From Candidatus Bathyarchaeota archaeon (GTDB taxonomy: Archaea; Thermoproteota; Bathyarchaeia; TCS64; PIYN01): a stretch of 64,000 nucleotides of DNA. Of this stretch, positions 60,180-64,000 are shown piece after piece (positions within the stretch are counted from its first letter, which is position 1; every line of letters starts with the position of its first letter). The position numbers and the translations under genes were made by a program. The notes beneath the pieces are model-generated. The model made no database searches. It was not told where the DNA came from and saw only the letters and a program-made list of their open reading frames with translations. The stretch is taken from assembly GCA_003601775.1 (NCBI GenBank), contig PIYN01000012.1, positions 1 through 64,000 of the forward strand. Reading direction: 5' to 3'.

Positions 60180-60828
60180 GGCCGGACCCCTCCTGTAGGC
60201 GCCCTCTCTTCAGGGTCAGGGCAACTTGGGCCACGCGCCTCCCGACGCCCCTGGAGTCCCTGAGGGCTATCCCATCGTCGCTCGTCCTCCTCCACCCCGC
60301 ATCTCCCTGGAGGGTCCCTATCCCGGACCAGGACTGGATGAGGGGATCCCCACAGCCCCCGACGACGATCATCCCGTGGGTGAGGCCGAACCTCAGGATC
60401 TCCTCCACCACGGCCTCCCCTCCTCCACTCCTCAGCGCGGAGACGGAGAGGGCGGAGATGACCTTCCCCGAGAGGAGGTGTCCCCCCATCTTCAGGGGTC
60501 TGGACCGATCCATGAGGTTCTTCAGGATCCCCGGGACGGAGGAGAAGTAGCTCGGCGCGGCGATGATGACGGCGTCCGCCTCCTGGAGCCTCTCCTTCAG
60601 CTCCCCCATATCGTCCTCCTCATCCAGGGGGCACACACCTTCCCTCACGCAGATGTTACACCCGTCGCAGGGTAGGACCCTGTAATCTGAGAGGCGGAGG
60701 AGTTCTGTCTCGACGCCCTCCACCTTGGAGGCCGCCTCGAGGGCTGCCCTGAGGAGGTGCTCCGTGTTCCTCCCCTTCCTCGGTGAGCCGGAGATGCCAA
60801 GCACCCTTACAGAGACCATGATCCTCAC
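60169..60828 (-). CDS. Iron-sulfur flavoprotein / NADPH-dependent FMN reductase
   Basis: 219-aa flavodoxin-fold protein. VLGISGSPRKGRNTEHLL is the FMN phosphate loop; CDGCNICVREGVC is the compact cysteine cluster of iron-sulfur flavoproteins. SYFSSVPGILKNLMDRS is another family motif. It is upstream of cgi121 and overlaps its start by about 11 bp. An electron-transfer or stress role is likely; the partner is unknown. Confidence 0.88.
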   Translation of the reverse strand: MRIMVSVRVLGISGSPRKGRNTEHLLRAALEAASKVEGVETELLRLSDYRVLPCDGCNICVREGVCPLDEEDDMGELKERLQEADAVIIAAPSYFSSVPGILKNLMDRSRPLKMGGHLLSGKVISALSVSALRSGGGEAVVEEILRFGLTHGMIVVGGCGDPLIQSWSGIGTLQGDAGWRRTSDDGIALRDSRGVGRRVAQVALTLKRGRLQEGSGHPR

Positions 60829-60872
60829 TCCCTTATCTCGTCCCTCCTTATTTTAGGGTTCCCGTGGGCTAA

Positions 60873-61658
<786 letters not shown>

Positions 61659-61727
61659 CCCCCTGGGGAGAGGTTTATAATCGAGTAGTGGGGGAGTTCT
61701 TCGTGGCTTGGTGGAGGGGTGGCGGCT

Positions 61728-62171
61728 GTGCCGACGGAGTTCCGCTGGAAGATCCTGAAGAGGGCCCTCATGATGGGCGTCCTCTTCACCCTCCTCGATA
61801 TCGCCATCGCCTTCAACGTCTGGACTAAGGGGGATTATATCTTCGGCATCCCCACCTACCCCTTCCTCCACATCATGTTCGCCCTCACCATCTTCAGCCC
61901 CTTCATCTTCATGATCAGCCTCGTCCCCCAGTACTTCTGGCAGCTCCTGGGGATGAGCATCATCGTCTGGACCATCGAGGACCCCCTCTTCTTCCTCCTC
62001 ATCCCCACGGGGGACGACCCCCTCATCAAGGGGAAGTACTGGGTCTGGGGGGCGAACGAGTACGCCATCTACATCTCCTGGGAGCTCTTCTGGGCCCTCT
62101 TCTTCCTCAGGCTCATCATCGGCTATGCGATGATCTCGAGGCCGATAGGAAAGCCCCGATTCCTAAAATAA
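61728..62171 (+). CDS. Hypothetical integral membrane protein
   Basis: About 147 aa with four hydrophobic segments (LMMGVLFTLLDIAIAF, HIMFALTIFSPFIFMISLV, LGMSIIVWTIEDPLFFLLI, AIYISWELFWALFFLRLIIG). Trp and Asp/Glu residues within them could form a polar site. No family is recognised. GTG at 61728 is preferred, 8 bp after GGAGGGG; GTG 61719 is the alternative. Confidence 0.7.
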   Translation: MPTEFRWKILKRALMMGVLFTLLDIAIAFNVWTKGDYIFGIPTYPFLHIMFALTIFSPFIFMISLVPQYFWQLLGMSIIVWTIEDPLFFLLIPTGDDPLIKGKYWVWGANEYAIYISWELFWALFFLRLIIGYAMISRPIGKPRFLK

Positions 62172-62288
62172 AGAGGGAAAATCTAGGTTGATCATGATGA
62201 GGGAAACCCCTTGCGTCCTTCCTGATACAGGTCGAGTCCCTCCCAAACAGTAGATAAGAAACCGATAGAAAGGAAAGTTTCTCTCAAT

Positions 62289-63656
62289 TTAAACCCTTGA
62301 GACCATCTCTTCGAGTAGCTTCTTGAACTCTTCCATGAGTTCTCTGACCCTCTCCTCCGTCTTTGCCTCCGCGTAGAGCCTGAAGATCGGCTCAGTCCCG
62401 CTCGGCCTCACCAGGATCCAGCTGGAGTCGGGGTACCAGATCTTCACCCCGTCGAGGGTCTCGACCCTCGGCCCCTCCACGACGCTCCTCAGCTCCTCCA
62501 GGACTCGCCCCTTCAGCTCCTCGGGGCACTCCACCCTGTCCTTCATCTGGCGGTACCTCGGGAGCTCATCAAAGAGCTCCGAGAGGCGCTTACCCGTCCT
62601 CGCCAGGATCTCCAGGATGAGGGCGGTAGTCATGGCGCCGTCCCTCACGGGCTGGTGGGGGCCGTACATGACGCCGCCGTTCTCCTCTCCGCCGAGCTTC
62701 AGGTCCTCCGAGAGCATCTTCCGGGAGACGTCGACGCTCCCCACCCTCGTCCAGACGACCCTGCCTCCATAGGCCTCGACGACGTCCCTCACAACCTGGG
62801 AGGAGCTCACAGGCGTCACCACCGCCTCGCCCGGATGCTCGGCCAAGAACTCGCGGGCGATGAGGGCGAAGCTCCTATCCCCCCAGTGCACCCGCCCCCT
62901 CTCGTCCACGAAGATGGCGCGGTCCCCGTCCCCATCGAAGGCGACGCCCAGGTCCGCCCCCGAGGCCCTCACGAGGGTGGAGAGGCCGCTCAGATTGTCG
63001 GGCCTCGGCTCGGGACTGCGCCCCGGGAAACGCCCATCTATATCGGCGTTCACCGTCACGACCCCGCATCCAAGGTCACGGAGGATCTGGGGGACGATGA
63101 GGGCTGTCACGCCGTTACCGGGGTCCACGGCGACGTGGAGGCCGGCGCCTTGGATCAGCCCAACGTCGACCTGTCCCAGGATCGCCTCCCTGTAAACCTC
63201 GAGGACCTCGGTCCTTTCTCGGAGCTCCCCTACCCGGTTCCACTCAGCCCTCTTGAACCGCCCCTCGAAGAAGATCTCCTCGACCTCCCTCTCCCTCCCC
63301 CGGTCTATCTCCACCCCGTCGGCCGCCATCACCTTGATCCCGTTGTACTCCGGGGGGTTGTGGGAGGCGGTGATCATCACCCCGCCGTCCATCCCGAGGT
63401 GCCCCACCCCGTACTGGAGGGCGGGGGTCGGGACCATCCCGGCGTCGTGGGCCTCGCAGCCGGTGGAGAGGAGGGCCCCCGCGACGGCCGACTTGAGGAA
63501 GGGGCTGCTCACCCTCCCGTCGCAGCCGAGGAGGATCCGTCCGCCCTGGAAGAAGGTCCCTATGGAGAGGCCGACGCGGACGGCGAACTCGGGGGTCAGG
63601 TCCCTGTTGGCGACGCCGCGGATGCCGTTGGTCCCGAAGAGGCGGCGGGGCATCAC
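62289..63656 (-). CDS. glmM: Phosphoglucosamine/phosphomannomutase family
   Basis: 455-aa α-D-phosphohexomutase. TASHNPPEYNGIKV carries the phosphoserine, FDGDGDRAIFVDE is the metal loop, and GGEENGGVMYGPH and RPSGTEPIFRLYAEA are sugar and phosphate sites. Archaeal members are usually phosphoglucosamine or phosphomannose mutases. It is directly downstream (overlap 4 bp) of a hexapeptide-repeat transferase, which favours UDP-GlcNAc-type sugar synthesis. Confidence 0.9.
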   Translation of the reverse strand: MMPRRLFGTNGIRGVANRDLTPEFAVRVGLSIGTFFQGGRILLGCDGRVSSPFLKSAVAGALLSTGCEAHDAGMVPTPALQYGVGHLGMDGGVMITASHNPPEYNGIKVMAADGVEIDRGREREVEEIFFEGRFKRAEWNRVGELRERTEVLEVYREAILGQVDVGLIQGAGLHVAVDPGNGVTALIVPQILRDLGCGVVTVNADIDGRFPGRSPEPRPDNLSGLSTLVRASGADLGVAFDGDGDRAIFVDERGRVHWGDRSFALIAREFLAEHPGEAVVTPVSSSQVVRDVVEAYGGRVVWTRVGSVDVSRKMLSEDLKLGGEENGGVMYGPHQPVRDGAMTTALILEILARTGKRLSELFDELPRYRQMKDRVECPEELKGRVLEELRSVVEGPRVETLDGVKIWYPDSSWILVRPSGTEPIFRLYAEAKTEERVRELMEEFKKLLEEMVSRV

Positions 63657-64000
63657 ATCACCCTTCGCGGCTCCAGGATGCTCTCCTCAACTCTCTTGGA
63701 GGGGCAGACGCTGACGCCCCGGGTGAGGGTGACCTCGTCGCAGATGGTAGCATGGTCTCCGATGATCGCCCCCTCCTCGATCTTCACCCAGCGCTCCAGC
63801 ATCGCGTTCTCCCCGATGATCGCCCCCTTCACGGAGGTGAAGTCCCCTATAACGGCGCCAGAGAAGATGATGGAGTTCTGCACTCTGCACCCAACCCCTA
63901 TCTCTACGTGGTCCGCAATGGCGCAGTTAGGGCCGATCACCGACCTCCCCCCGATCTTCACTCCCTCCCCGATGATGGAGGGGGGCAGGACCTCAGCAGA
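63653..64000 (-). CDS. Nucleotidyl/acetyltransferase, C-terminal β-helix part (partial)
   Basis: The frame is open past the window edge; a GTG at 63961 is internal. At least 115 residues of hexapeptide repeats ([IV]-G-x4) are visible: VIGPNCAIADHVEIGVGC, IIFSGAVIGDFTSVKG, AIIGDHATICDEVTL. This is the left-handed β-helix end of sugar-1-phosphate nucleotidyltransferases such as archaeal GlmU-like enzymes. It overlaps the mutase gene by 4 bp. Confidence 0.85.
   Translation of the reverse strand, partial: SAEVLPPSIIGEGVKIGGRSVIGPNCAIADHVEIGVGCRVQNSIIFSGAVIGDFTSVKGAIIGENAMLERWVKIEEGAIIGDHATICDEVTLTRGVSVCPSKRVEESILEPRRVM

Overview
The window is archaeal chromosome, dense and GC-rich, with Arg codons dominated by AGG and many GTG/TTG starts. 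The gene set is archaeal throughout: MCM next to a GINS subunit, Hel308, NurA-HerA-Mre11-Rad50, RpoE'/Spt4, S24e/S27ae, TiaS, GTP-dependent dephospho-CoA kinase, KEOPS Cgi121 and type-A RNase P RNA. A Gins23-like gene upstream of mcm, tRNA introns including one at a non-canonical site, and a PRC-barrel protein point to the TACK/Thermoproteota side, and the NurA-HerA set suggests a thermophile. I cannot place it more precisely.

Layout. 1-3.2 kb: a partial unknown gene, then a leftward information-processing operon (rpoE', spt4, dephospho-CoA kinase, rps24e, rps27ae), a GfcR-like regulator and intron-containing tRNA-Lys and tRNA-Tyr. 3.2-14.9 kb: mtnA, a methyltransferase, gins23-mcm, a dipeptidase, a pyruvate-kinase-C-domain protein, hel308, another methyltransferase, RNase P RNA and a PRC-barrel protein. 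15-18.8 kb: two tandem amidohydrolases and tiaS. 18.9-30.2 kb: an acyl-CoA oxidation island (acyl-CoA dehydrogenase, ETF, 3-hydroxyacyl-CoA dehydrogenase, enoyl-CoA hydratase, thiolase with DUF35 partner) plus HdrA-, HdrC- and HdrB-like electron carriers, with a deacetylase and Sir2 inserted. 30.3-31.1 kb: a DUF1616-type gene pair damaged by a perfect 92-bp inverted duplication. 31.2-38.1 kb: a DUF917 protein, a methyltransferase and leuA-leuC-leuD-leuB. 38.1-39.2 kb: an AT-richer stretch of orphan ORFs. 39.4-45.6 kb: nurA-herA-mre11-rad50. 45.8-57.5 kb: transporters, peptidases, a FluG-like amidohydrolase, tRNA-Pro, a self-regulated-looking winged-helix gene with a His-rich partner, comB, a DDAH-like gene, tRNA-Arg, and frameshifted dipeptidase and proline racemase genes. 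57.5-64 kb: sua5, DUF89, a THUMP protein, cgi121, a flavoprotein, tpiA, a membrane protein, glmM and a partial sugar-nucleotide transferase.

How the genes work together. The 19-30 kb island reads as one pathway: acyl-CoA dehydrogenase passes electrons to ETF, hydratase, dehydrogenase and thiolase complete the spiral, and the Hdr-like proteins are the likely electron sink or confurcation partner. The leu genes form a full 2-isopropylmalate pathway. The 57-60 kb block holds two t6A enzymes (Sua5, Cgi121) beside a THUMP protein.

The most notable observations are the inverted-duplication event at 30.5-30.9 kb, a 21-nt intron inside the anticodon stem of tRNA-Arg(GCG), three reading-frame breaks at G-runs in two neighbouring genes, an apparent ATC start codon for Cgi121, and the palindrome-controlled winged-helix/His-rich pair.
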